Made by a program: the position numbers and the translations under genes. Positions 22,950 through 34,559 of a stretch of 64,000 nucleotides of DNA are shown here, in pieces; the first letter of the stretch is position 1, and each line of letters starts with the position of its first letter. Origin of the DNA: Odiellus spinosus (lineage: Eukaryota; Arthropoda; Arachnida; Opiliones; Phalangiidae); the NCBI GenBank assembly GCA_963920705.1, contig OY987236.1, forward strand, positions 12,014,190-12,078,189, given 5' to 3'. The notes beneath the pieces are model-generated. The model did no database searches. It was not told the origin of the DNA and saw only the letters and a program-made list of their open reading frames with translations.

Positions 22950-24080
22950 AATCCTTTATCTCCAATAAAACTATCGAAATATATCACTACCATGGAGTCC
23001 AATTCTAGATAATTCAACGTTAATAGATTATGTCTATAGTTATATTCTTCCATATAACTAGGAGTAAAAATAATTATGCTAATGCCGATTCCTTGTACAT
23101 GTACCTAAAAACATATTTGGTCGAATGAGATTTCCATGGGACCTGAAGGTATCGTAGATACAAATGTAAATACTAGTGATAAATATCTTAAAATGACTTG
23201 GAAGCTTTTAATCGAGTTTAAAGATAAACCTGAAACCAATACGTCTTTGATAAAATTTACAAACAAAATTTCGTGAAACAAAGCGATAAAAGCTAAGATA
23301 TACCGAAATTAAAATTAATAATTTTTTAAAAATGTTTTAAATATATTTAAACGTTTTAAATAATAATTTTATTGTGCCACGATCAGGTTAATTATTGTCT
23401 AGTCGTGATTTTATCGGACTAATCGAGGTAAAAAATTTAATTCAATAGCGATTTAATAATTTTAATTTAATTTGACTAATCATACCAAGAATAGTAACGT
23501 TCCTAAGTAAACTGTTGAGCTTAACAGTCTTATACCGCGCCTTTCTCAAGTTCAAATAAGTAAACATCTGACTATCGAGAGCACATTGTGACATCTCTCA
23601 AAAGTTAATGAAAATTAATTTAAATAAAGAGGGTAGTTAGAAGAGTTCGACCGGATAAAACATATTTAATAATATTTAGATTGTCGGTAACCACAGAGGC
23701 GAGACGTATTCGGGGTAATTTCGGGATTTTTTTTATGGAAAATAAAAAACAAATGCATAGTTTTACACCCCCCTTCATAATGTATTTTCCAATAGATTGA
23801 ACCTCACGAAATTTCACGCGAAAACCAATACTTGTTAGATAGTCATCATATGACAGTATCCGTCGCTAACAAAACCCCGCGGGGCGGAATAAGAATTCTG
23901 CAAATCGTCGATATAGTAAAATATGACGAATTTGCAGCGGATCAATATATTAAACGCCAAGCTTTAGGTACTAGTCGAACCTTAAACAACAACAAAACAT
24001 AGGATACATTTTTTGGAAAACAATGGAGCCTATTTCTCCGGTAGAAAAATCCTCAAACGCGCTCAATTTTTACGCCCCAA
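22950..24080. other. AT-rich stretch, nothing recognised
   Basis: No convincing coding, RNA or repeat structure seen. Confidence 0.35.
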
Positions 24081-24089
24081 TTTTTTCAG

Positions 24090-24330
24090 GGAAAACAAGA
24101 TAAAATTTAAAGGCGCGAAGAAGCGGGTGGTCTTCCCAACAACGCGCGTAATGCGAGACCGTCGCGCTGGTGATGGAAGCGCAGACACAACGCGTCACAC
24201 AAGCTATCCGTAGAGAGAGAAGAGATGGAGAAGGCGTTAGAGAAGTTCAAGAGCACAGCGCGCGTGGGAAAAAAAGAAGAGACATCGCGACTAACAGCCG
24301 GCTGTACACAGTTCACTATTAGAAATGAGC
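24090..24330. promoter_or_regulatory. CpG-rich segment, possible promoter
   Basis: GCGCG words cluster here (AAAGGCGCGAAGAAGCGGG, AACGCGCGTAATGCGAGACC, CACAGCGCGCGTGGG) in otherwise AT-rich DNA. Short open frames on both strands (24013-24213, 24225-24425 plus; 24107-24316 minus) follow from the composition. No matching gene was found on either side. Confidence 0.25.
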
Positions 24331-24589
24331 CAAGGAAACTAGAAACGGGAGATCTCCGCTATACATGGCGAATTTTACCTCCCCCATCTAGTTACAATTC
24401 TAGTACCCCCAAGCTAGAGAGCTAATAACAAGGTAAATGGAAGTCTATGCGTCTAAGAGGAGAGAAACTTCGAACGCGATACTGGCATCTACCGACCAAT
24501 ACTGCAGTCGGAATCATTCGGAAAAGTCAGTTAAACTAAAAGAGGGGTAACGAATATTGTAATAGAAGTTTTTACGGCTGAGTACAAGT

Positions 24590-25020
24590 AGCTCGGACTA
24601 AGGGTATTATAGCTATATTCAAAGTGCAAAAGGCTTAATGTGTTACCAAAACCATACTTGAAGTACAAATGGCTCACTGCAACACTACCAAAACCGTACT
24701 CGAAGTATAAATGAGCAATGAACTGGAACACTATCAAGTATAAATGACTCAATGCACTGGAACACTATCAAGTATAAATGGCTCGATGCACTGGAACACT
24801 ATCAAGTACAAATGGCTCGATGCACTGCAACACTATCAAGGCTGTACTTATAATGACTCAATGCACAGCAATACTATCAAATCGGTACTCGAAGTACAAA
24901 TGATTCAATGCACTGCAACATAACCAAAGCTGTACTCAAAGTACAAATGATTCAATGCACTGAAACATAACCAAAGCTGTACTTAAAGTATAAATGGCTC
25001 AATGCACTTTGAACTCAGTG
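24590..25020. repeat. Minisatellite of CAATGCACTGCAACACTATC units
   Basis: About nine degenerate units of 40-60 bp, each with AGTACAAATGGCTCAATGCA followed by CTGCAACACTATCAA. Half of the units also carry AAGCTGTACTCAAAGTAC. The alternation of short (~43 bp) and long (~60 bp) units suggests a higher-order structure. Confidence 0.8.
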
Positions 25021-25059
25021 CAGTAATGAAAATTCTAAAGCTATATTCCTCAACACCGA

Positions 25060-26520
25060 GTAAGCAAGTGGCTTAAACTAAATACTCTACATATGAAAAA
25101 TAATTTTCTAAATCAACTATATATGTCAAAACTGTGTTTTGAGTACAAATATTTCTGCTCAATGCACCGTAAAATGTACGGTTTCTTAACTTTTTTAAAC
25201 TTTTATTATAAACTTATTTTATGGAAATAATAAAGAAGCTAAGTTTTGTACGTGTTGTGTTCTCGGTCTGATTTGGGATCATATTCCCTTTCTTCCTATA
25301 TAAATACTCTCTCCTTCCGCGTTAAATAGGAGTAAACTTCAGTAAGGGAAGAATGGCTCGTTTTATTTTAAATTTAAAAAGCTCCCCAAAAACTCAATGG
25401 AGTGAGATAATTTGGTACTTTCGCGGTGTTGAACAAAATTGGATGGGCTTCTTTTTTAAATAAAAATTGAGAAGTAACGGAATGGAGAGGGGGGTTTGAA
25501 ACGGTTGAAAAGGGGGAGTTGTTTTTAATAAAGTTGGTATAAATGTATGTCCGGCATATTTAATTATAATATTAGTTTTAAGGAAAATAATCTTTTGTTT
25601 AGGAGCAGTTAAAGTGAGGCTGTCAAGTATTTTTAATGTGCTCTAAATGGATTTTGAGATAGCATTTCGGGAAAGATCATTTAAAACGATTCGAATTATA
25701 TTTACGTATGCCATAGGAATAATTACCACAACAGTAAAAAAACAAATTTATAATCAGGCATAAATATTCCCATTAAGAATATTCATTATGCCTCTAATAG
25801 ATGTCTTTCTATGAACATTAAAATTAATTTTCCAAGTTTTGAACATTACTGGAAGAGGCAATTATTTTAAAAAAAAAATTACTATACGTGGAAGCTTGTT
25901 TCTTTTACACTTCTTTTAAAGAAGACTCCAAATAACACAAATTGGTGTAACGCCTTGAATAAATTTATCGAAATTTAAAAAAACTAGACCTGGGTTTCAA
26001 GCCCTTGGGATTAGGGTTAAAAATTAATCTCCAAAAATGAAAAGAAAGGTCTTAAGATAAACAGATAAAATCAAAAAAGAGTGTTAAAAAAATGGCAAGC
26101 CTTAAAAATTACATTTTAAAGCGATGCTAACACCAAATTTTGGAGGTCTTTGAATTATACTTTTCGCTTTTTCAAACCATAAGAAATCTGTATTCCAAAT
26201 TATACTCCAAACTATGGATTAACATATTTTTAAGAAAAGATGTGGATTATAAAATACAATAGGGCTATATCTACTCTTGTGGTAATTTTTAAAGCATATG
26301 TATAAACAGGGTGTTTCAATAATGTTAGTTGAACCGAACTACAGTGGGTTCTATGGGTCATTTTAAGTCGAAAATGTTTTACGAAATTTTGTAGTAAGGA
26401 GTGTTACGAAATTAATATTGTATGGATGACCCCTTAACGTCTGAATATCGTAATTCCCCCGATCATGATTAATTTTAACGATTATATTCGTAATTAACAT
26501 TAAAAACAATTGTTGGCTAC
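25060..26520. other. AT-rich stretch, nothing recognised
   Basis: Apart from CAGGGTGTTTCAATAA at 26308, a sequence resembling the ends of degraded dispersed elements, I see nothing here. Confidence 0.35.
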
Positions 26521-26530
26521 TTAAATCGCG

Positions 26531-26703
26531 AGGTCGGGGTTTGATCAGGATTATTTCTGTTTGTTTTATCTTTATTCATAATTTGAAATTATCCCCTGGA
26601 AGTCTATGATAAAAGCAATTTTATCGCGAATATTTAACTGATTATTGTTAGTAATTAACGGATTAACCAAATATTCATGGAAATCTTGTCCAAACCCCGA
26701 CCT
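26531..26703. repeat. AGGTCGGGG-tipped MITE, copy 1
   Basis: 173 bp with perfect 13-bp terminal inverted repeats, AGGTCGGGGTTTG and CAAACCCCGACCT. The interior (TTTATCTTTATTCATAATTT, GGAAGTCTATGATAAA) is shared with 34353-34524. Confidence 0.85.
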
Positions 26704-26859
26704 CTAGAACGAAAAGAATTGCGTTTATAACTAGTTTTTGAAACTAGTCAAAACAGGCTTAGCGTTTGATTGTAACCGTTTTTTCTCGTTAAAAGCCATT
26801 TAAACGATATAATTATAATTTACGTAACTAATTACGAGGAAAAAAAAACAAGTCAGAAT

Positions 26860-27312
26860 CAAACAAATTCTCCAAATAATTCACTGTCTTCGCCCCATGG
26901 GGATTTAACATGGCGAATAAGGATTTTAAATATTTAATTTTCACAAAACTGATCAACCAATTGGTCTAAACTCGCTTTAATGGAAAAAGGACTTCAAAAG
27001 CAACCGAAATCCACCAAAAAAGGTTCCAGTTTCGAAACTTTATTTTTGACATTTTGGGACCCCTCGAAAAACTAAAAAATTTCATTTTCCCTTTTTTTCG
27101 ATTCTTCAAAAATGTACAAAAATAAAGATTCGAATCTGAAACTTTTTTTGGTGGATTTCGGTTCAATTCTTGGTCATATTTTCATTAAACCGAGTTGAGA
27201 CAAATCCGTTATTCAGTTTTCCAAAATAAAATATTTTAAATCAGATTTCGCCATGTTAAATCTCCACAGGGAGCCATTAAGGTATTATTTGGAGTATTTG
27301 GTTGATTTTACC
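26860..27312. repeat. Very large palindrome, arms about 220 bp
   Basis: Left arm ~26860-27083 and right arm ~27087-27312 are inverted copies. Matching blocks in order from the outside are TCCAAATAAT, GATTTAACATGGCGAA, TTTTAAATATTTAATTTT or close variants, AACTCG.TTTAATG, ACCGAAATCCACCAAAAAA and TTTATTTTTG.ACATTTT. Divergence is about one in six. A 66-codon frame (26966-27166, minus) is a by-product. No tips or duplication were resolved. Confidence 0.8.
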
Positions 27313-27319
27313 CGGGTTT

Positions 27320-28735
27320 TTTCTGGTTGATTTTCCTCGAATTCATCATAGAGTTTTCTAATTTGGTCGCTTTTCCTCGACCAAATATATATTTTAAACG
27401 GTTTTTAGCGATATTTACGAAAATGAATGTTACTCAAATTATTCGAATTGCGTGAAAACCATTGACAGCATCACTTTAAAAACGATCTTTCCCCAAAAAT
27501 AGCAGAATCTTGAATCTTTACTCGTGATCAAGAAGAGCTGGCATGTAATACTTTGAACCCTATGAGGTTTAACATTTTTGTATGAATCCGCTGCAGAGTT
27601 TCTCATTTGGTAAACTCCTCAAAAATAGAAGTCGAAGTACCAAATTAAAATTATTCAGAGCAGAATATTTTCAGGAGGTCTACCCTTTAACTTAACCATA
27701 TACATACCGTATTTACAGACCGACAGAGACTAATTTAATTAAATTCTCTAGGAAAAGTACCTCGTAAAAAACATCCTAAAAATACTAATGGAAAACGCTA
27801 ACATCCGCAATTTAGGCTCGTATATTGCCGTTACATATATTTCCCAAAGGTACTTCCGGTTATTTGCCTCGGTTAAAAAAACCTAAAAGTTCTAATTTAA
27901 AAGTTATGATTCTACAACCAGGTTTTAAGTTGTCCTGAAGGATTTGAAAGTACGAAAACAAAAGTCATAGATTAATTTAAAATTATTGCGGGAAATGCTA
28001 CGCCGTTACGAGTCCCTCGAGAGCTTTGAAACTCAAGTTTATTGGATTGTACCAAAAAAAAAAGTGGTTAGAAAGGGAAGGGGAGGGACAGACATTTATT
28101 GCTATTGTGACAGACCACTCGATTTATTTCGAGGCACCACACTTGAATAATGTCAGCTTGTTTGCAGTTAAAGGGGTAGTACCACGATCTGATGTCGCAT
28201 TCAAACTAGAGACTTTGATTTAAATATTCAAAAAAATTTTCAACTTTTCAAAGGTATAGTAATATCATTTTTGACAAAGGATCTCTACTGTTGACCCCGA
28301 GATTTTAGAATTTGACCTTTCCAAAACGGATAAAAAGTGTTTCAAAGTGTGAACCCGCCTTTAGAAGACGAAGAAACTAAACGGTTGTCCCTCAAATTAT
28401 AATTCCCCTTATATTAACCGCAATGATCTGGAAAACATTGACGACAATACTACGACCTCACGATTTTACGAGTTAAAACTGAAACTTGGCCCATTAAAAT
28501 AAAAAGCAGCATAACGAATATATCTTTTTAAGTCGTCAGTCCGGGCTTAATTAAAAGATACACATAACTAAAACCTCGAAGTTTGAGTTTTCGACGAGTT
28601 ACAATGCTATAACGTCATCAAAAGGGTAAAATTTGCAAATTAGAAAGCTAATTTTTCGCGAAAACCACCGTGATATTTAAAGGCTTACACGTCAAAATAA
28701 AAATACGTGGTCAAAATCACGGGGACGTACTATTA
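27320..28735. other. AT-rich stretch with a dispersed-repeat fragment
   Basis: A fragment of the CCGCCTTAG-type dispersed family lies near 27560-27610 (GAGGTTTAACATT, GAATCCGCTGCAGAG). No gene recognised. Confidence 0.35.
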
Positions 28736-28737
28736 TA

Positions 28738-28867
28738 TTAAGGGGAGATTGCAACCCAACAAAGAGTGATTTTTTATCACTACCAATATTAAGCCTAGAA
28801 ATCAATTTTTAACTTAATCTGAAAGCAGTCTGATATATCTTGTCGTGAGACTTTATTCTCCCTTTAA
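28738..28867. repeat. Short TTAA-flanked MITE (GGGAGATTGCAACC type)
   Basis: TTAA-GGGGAGATTGCAACCC at the left and TTATTCTCCCT-TTAA at the right enclose 122 bp. It looks like an internally deleted or fast-diverged relative of 33576-33961 and 42856-43233. Confidence 0.6.
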
Positions 28868-28884
28868 CAAATCTAATTTATCCC

Positions 28885-28945
28885 CTCTAAGGATAAACTT
28901 TATATATCAATCCGCCTTAGCTTTCGCTAGTTTGCTAACTACTCT
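28885..28945 (+). repeat. Copy of dispersed CCGCCTTAGC repeat
   Basis: Contains TATCAATCCGCCTTAGCTTT, CGCTAGTTTGC and ACTACTCTTGAACC, the best-preserved copy of this dispersed family in the window. Confidence 0.55.
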
Positions 28946-28999
28946 TGAACCCAAAGTCTAGATCTGGATGGATACGGTTCATTGCATTGTTATTCAATT

Positions 29000-31130
29000 C
29001 CGAGGGATGTTCTAAAGAACAAAAAATCTATTAACTCCCGGGCCAGGGCCCAAATGATATCTTAATCTCTTTACGTTCGGTAACTTGTGGTTTTCTCCTC
29101 GTAAGGAGGGTGTAAAGTAAAATCAAGATATATTGAATTAAGAATAATTGGCAACGATTACTTTTGTATCAAAGAGGTTTAACACTTCCTTCAATTATTC
29201 AAGCCCCTTTGGAAGTATACAGTCGCAAAGAAATACAGATTAAGCGTGTTACTTCTAGAAAATATTTCATATTATTCTGAACTGAATTTAATTAAGATAA
29301 AATGAAATCACTTAATTTTCTTTGTGACGCTCCCTTCAAGAGTGACAAAAAATAAATGTTTTTTTTTATGGAAATAGAAATAACACAGAAACCGATTTTT
29401 CTCTGACTATTTTATCTAGTGTAGCGTAAAAAGAAAGGAAGGGGAAAATTAAATTGAGATTTGATTAAAGATTCAATGGGATGATGTAATATAAGTAATG
29501 TTTTTATAATTGAACAGTGTAAATGGCACAATTTTGAAATTGTGGAAATTTGTTCACAGTTAAAATTTTTTAATTTAGCCAATTGGAAAATGTTGGGTAG
29601 TGTTAAAAAACATTGGAAAATACTGGTCATACATTTTTAAAACTAATTTCCGTCATATTTGCAAGTTTTTCCAGTGAATTTTCCACAATATTTAGAGGTA
29701 CAAACCAAATATTTTCAAAAACCCTAATAAAAACCGTGGATAAAGCAAATTGAGGTCTTGCCAACTTAATGCTATTGTCTATATCTAGAAGCTTGATACC
29801 CAATTAACATTTTCGTCCAAACATTATAGAGGGTTTGTACAAAATTTTTTAAGTTAATTTCCCTGATTTTTCCAGGTTTTCCATGGCCCTTTCTAAATTA
29901 TTTTCCTGACCAATTTTAATATTTTACACGACTTGGAAATTCCCACTTTTTATTTGACATAGTTTATCAATCAATGTCGATAGCGTACTCGTAATAGGAG
30001 AAAAAAAATTAAGCCTTTGGCAATTATTTTCAGTTTAAAACAATTACGTTGCAATTAATTGGTCAATTTTTAAATTCAATGATTTTTCCCTAACCTTTTG
30101 GAACAATTTCAAAATTCTCCGACTATTCCAGGTTTTCCAGGTCGTTTAAAAAACTTGCTATATTTGGCATATTCGGGGCAATAAAATAAATGTGCACCCT
30201 TTTTTTTAATGTATGCTAAATATTTATAGTTTTCCTAATATTTCCATAATTTTTTGAGAACATTAAAATTACGTAATATATTCGGTGTTACCAGGTTTGT
30301 ATGAACCCTGAATATATCATATTTATTTTCTCTAAGTACTGGGAAGTAGAAAAATACCTCACAAAATAGGAGAGAAAAAATAAAGAAGAAAAAGGTTGAA
30401 TTATAAAGCTGGAAAACGGTCACAATGTAATTTTCAACAGGAACTCTGGATCATTTTTGATCTTTTAAACGAGAAAGGAAAAAGAGTCGGCCTAATTTGC
30501 ATTTTTATAATTTAGGAAAAAAAAGGTCAGGTTACAAATTGAGCTTAATGATACTTTGGTAACTCAAAAAGTCGGGTATCATAAGGTCCGATAACAATCT
30601 TGTATTAATCTTGCCGAGATTAAAATCTTGCATTACGTGTCAAAATTTAGAGTATAAAAATATCAAACTAGAGTTTCATTAAACCCTTTTAGTATTTACA
30701 GCGCAACGAGTGATACCACGAAAAGGGTATATTCGTTAAAAAAATGAACGACCTGGTTTAATTACTCGGTTAAATTTAAAACTTGAATTCATCAAACAAC
30801 ATATTCGTCATTCAAGGTAAAGGGTTTTCAGTAGCTTTTATAATTTCCTTCTTTTTATTATTAGGACTTGTACATTGAAGTTAGAGAAGTTGGAGTTAGT
30901 TTGAAATTTCAGCAGGTTTAAAGCTATTTCTTAAGTTTTATTTTTTATTTCAAAGAGATACGTTTTAAACGCACTGAAATATAAACCCATTTCTGTTCTA
31001 TGATAAACTCAACGTGGAAGATTCTATATATATTATCAAAAGTAAATCATCCTTCATATTTATAAGACGACATACTGCGGGTGACAATGAAGTGAGTCCG
31101 ATTTTCTCGGTACATGGTTTCTCCCTAAGT
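29000..31130. other. AT-rich stretch with old TTCCCTGACTT-type repeat debris
   Basis: Scattered phrases such as TTTTCCAGGTTTTCC (29870 and 30128) and CCCTGATTTTTCC suggest degraded copies of the CAGGGTT-tipped repeat seen at 36950 and 38772. No gene recognised. Confidence 0.35.
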
Positions 31131-31333
31131 ATTCCGAAATTTGTACATAAAGGCGGCCAGGACCGTATATTCTTTCTAGAGTAAATCAGACTCGAAATCG
31201 CGATGGCCGGGCGAGACACGCTCCTTCGTTTCGCGAGAGAGAGGGGAGATTTGTTTTCCGTCGATACATCCCCCCGTAAACATCTAGACAGTTCGGTGCA
31301 ATATTAGCACCGCCTACCTAGTTCCAATCTCAA

Positions 31334-31349
31334 CCGCTAGAGGGGGCAA
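31334..31349 (+). promoter_or_regulatory. CTCF-like motif
   Basis: CCGCTAGAGGGGGCAA fits the core of the CTCF consensus (CCNNNAGRGGGC). It lies next to a GC-richer patch (31195-31250). A single motif match by eye; binding is not shown. Confidence 0.3.
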
Positions 31350-31379
31350 TTTCTAATTCCGTATCTCGACCGTTTAGAG

Positions 31380-32650
31380 TTTTTGTTGGGGAAAGCTCTG
31401 ACGACGAAACTTTCACAACCACATACGAATCATAATATGCCTTGTTGTAAACTTGAAGTATGATTTACCTGTGATATTATTATAGGACGCAAAATTATTC
31501 AGAGAGAAATGAAATTTTATATTCAAAGTGCAGCCAATGTTTCACCCTGGGTTTCAATTTATTTTGCCTGGCTCTTTCGGAACTCTTATATATAGTTCAT
31601 AGAGATGGGCTTACTCTTGGAGGAATTGTGGGCCAAAATCCCCACGAGAATATCATCATTATCATTAAAGCTAGCGACTCATTTATAAGGGGCAAGCTAA
31701 ACCCCGTGAGAATCAAGGAACAAGGCTTTTCTATAAAGCTGAGGCTCGACGCATCTGCAACATAGACCTGAACTTGTTTATAATGGAGAATATATTTGGA
31801 AAATAAAGTCCGGGTTTATATGGTACATGGGGGGAATGGGAGGAAACCTAGTCAGTCTACAGACGCGGGTCAATTATGTTCATGATTTTAGTAATTAAAA
31901 TTACAGCCTGTATTTGAATGTTGTTGACATGAACATTGATTGATCTCCAAGCTTTCATAGTTCGTATTCAAAAATGCAGCAACTAATCTCTTCCCAAATA
32001 CATTTAGCGCGCGATTCAGGAGAATGTGTCTAACCCCAAAAATGATAGTCTTGAATGACTCTTCCAGAGGAACGTCTCTCATTGGTTAAACACTGTTTTC
32101 TCCGTTTAACAAATGTTAAGCGAGGTTTATTTTATTTTTCTTTCTGAATCTTAAGACAATAATGGCCATGGTACGTCGCATATATCGCATTTTTCAAGGA
32201 CACGGAAAAAATAAGTCTGTTTAATTTATTACGAGATATATTATATCAATTTACGATGTTCAAGCCAATCACATCGCCAGCTCCATAGACCTGGTTCCGC
32301 GGAAAAATATGGGGGACGCTATTTACAGAAGAGGACTGAGACCAAATCCCCGGTCTTAGGAGTTTCCTACCCATATAGTCGGTATCCTTCTATTCTATAG
32401 AAGATTGGTGTGATAAAGGAGCTGAGGAGGGAAATTTCGGGGGAGGACGAGTTGCAATAAAAACCTATTGTCGAGGGAAACATCCTAAAGAATGACATTT
32501 TAAAAACAATCAAATCTTCTCAATATCTCAATGATTCCCCAAAATTAAATGAATCTGCATTATAAGAGGTAGAAACAAATATTTCTCGTAAAAATATATT
32601 TAATATTAACGAGTTTATTTATCTCGTTTCTGAATTGATGCCGGAACCCG
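31380..32650. other. Non-coding stretch with one dispersed repeat
   Basis: GGAAAGCTCTGACGACGAAA (31391) and the following ACTTTCACAACCAC recur in diverged form near 21415. No gene recognised. Confidence 0.35.
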
Positions 32651-32659
32651 GAACATGTT

Positions 32660-32953
32660 AGCTATGTTCATACTAGGCCTTGGAATCGATTTAAACCGTT
32701 TCAAAACGTTTCGCTAGAGTCGTGTGAACAGGAAACCGTATTTTCTCGAATCGATTTGATTTTATTTCTCGGAACTGCTTCGGGAACCAGTTTCATACCG
32801 ATTCGGTTTCAACAACGGATAGATGAAGCTACAATAAATCGATTTATAAAGATAATGCGTGAACGCGTGACGCTTAAAACGATTCCTGGCGATTTGAATA
32901 TCGGTTTGATTTTACCGTTTCAAATCGATTAAGAAATGCTAGTGTGACCGTAA
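32660..32953 (+). repeat. CTACGTTCA-tipped MITE, copy 2
   Basis: From TAGCTATGTTCATACTAG to CTAGTGTGACCGTA. Same orientation as copy 1 at 18112 and closely similar throughout, including ATGAAGCTACAATAAATCG and TTTCAAATCGATTAAGAAAT. Confidence 0.8.
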
Positions 32954-33571
32954 TTGTTGTTTCAAACAGTTGCGAGAACGTTTTATAGCTATCCAATAAA
33001 CATGGGGTGGAAAACGAAGTGAAAGAAAGATAACATCACACCCATGCATATAACACACTATTCTGTGATATATTTTCATGTCTATACACTTGTTACATCG
33101 GTTTCATTGGGCAAAGGCAGCGATAGAGTCGAGACTCGCGTTTCCCAGAAATACTACGAAGTTACCTAGGCCTCTTTATAGGAATAGATTCAGGCATCGT
33201 CGTACGACCATAAAGGGAACCCCTGCCAAGCATAAATCGCTTCTTAAGACACGGATAGCGCATTAAAGACCGACCAAACCTCGAAACCCGAAAAAAATAG
33301 AGAGCGAGAAAAAGGATAGACTTCACTCGATCCCACCAAGGTGTGTCAGCACGCGTGATACTAAGCTCCCGTTATCTCTAAGTAAAAATTAATTGTAATA
33401 ACGTTTAGCCTAACTTTGGAAGCGCTGAATATACTAGTAATAAGAGACAACGGTGGCAGGATACCCGCCGACCATGGACCAAAAAATAATCGACTGCTAC
33501 TATAGTTTATCCACCCGGTAAGAAAGAATAAAATGGAAGGCTTTAGAAGAGGATGGCTTTCTAATCGGAGC

Positions 33572-33965
33572 TTAAAGTGAGAATGCCACCTAACAACAAG
33601 CGATTCATTTCCGTTTAAATATGCCTAATCCAACAATAAAATAATTTACAAACCAATATTAAACTAGAAATAAATTTAAAATTTACCATAAAAATAGGCT
33701 TAGCAGGATTCATGAAGATATCCTGAACTCGCCGACCAATGACATTGATCATGGAAATCCTACATTCCCCATTTGAGAGCCATCAATCAATGCCATTGTT
33801 CGCTAGTCCTTATATGTCGGAGTTAATGTGATCTCCATGAATCCAGCTAAGTTTTAAATTTATCTCTATAGTGTAATATATGTTTTTAATTTTTTTTTTA
33901 CCGGTCGATTAGGCCTATTTAAACGATAAGGAATCGATCGTTTTTAGGTTGCATTCTCCCTTTAA
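33572..33965. repeat. TTAA-flanked MITE, GAATGCAACC family, copy 1
   Basis: TTAA at 33572 and 33962 flank 386 bp. Left end AGTGAGAATGCCACCTAA and right end TTAGGTTGCATTCTCCCT are inverted, and the similarity runs inward through CGATTCCTTATCGTTTAAAT and AGGCCTA for about 70 bp. Sister of 42856-43233. TTAA duplication and AGGGAGAATG tips point to mobilisation by a Kolobok transposase. Confidence 0.85.
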
Positions 33966-34034
33966 AGGAAGGGTGATAACTGTTTTTAAAACTTAATAAC
34001 TTAATTATAGCTCAAAAAAGGCACATATGATCAA

Positions 34035-34125
34035 GAGGAGTTTCCGTAATGGAAAATGATGAGGCGGATTGATATACAATGTTAAACCTCATATAGAAAT
34101 AAGTAGTCGATGTTAACTCACTATT
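34035..34125 (-). repeat. Copy of dispersed CCGCCTTAGC repeat
   Basis: On the minus strand: GAGGTTTAACATTGTATATC, AATCCGCCTCATC, TTTTCCATTACGG. Same order of blocks as in the other copies. Confidence 0.5.
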
Positions 34126-34343
34126 AAACACGAGTATAATATTTTATCAATTAAAAATAAATTCAAAGGTACCCTTTTAAAGTTCCAATATTTCTTTAAT
34201 TTATGGTAGTTATACTATAATAAAATCCCCCCCCCCCTTAAATTAGGTTTTAACATTTAAATTTATTTGTGAACACTAAACCTGGTACGCCTAATTTAAA
34301 CCTTGTAATGTAAATACAAATACACGGAAATAGAAACATAAAT

Positions 34344-34534
34344 CTCGAATAGAGGTCGGAGTTTGGAGAAGATAATTTGTTTCTTTTATCTTTATTCATA
34401 ATTTGAAATCATCCACGGGAAGTCTATGATAAATCCAATCTAATAGCGAATATTTAAATGATTATTATTAATTATTAACTGATTAACCAAATATTTATGG
34501 AGTATCTAGTCTAAACCTCGACATCTAATCTCGA
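34344..34534. repeat. AGGTCGGGG-tipped MITE, copy 2, with 8-bp duplication
   Basis: AATCTCGA occurs directly outside both ends (just before ATAGAGGTCGG and just after GACATCT), an 8-bp target duplication as expected of hAT elements. The element proper is about 34353-34524 and matches 26531-26703. Confidence 0.75.
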
Positions 34535-34559
34535 AAACACTAACCAGTATCTATTGCTC

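Noticed and set aside
26966-27166. 66-codon minus frame
   Set aside because: Lies wholly within a foldback palindrome.
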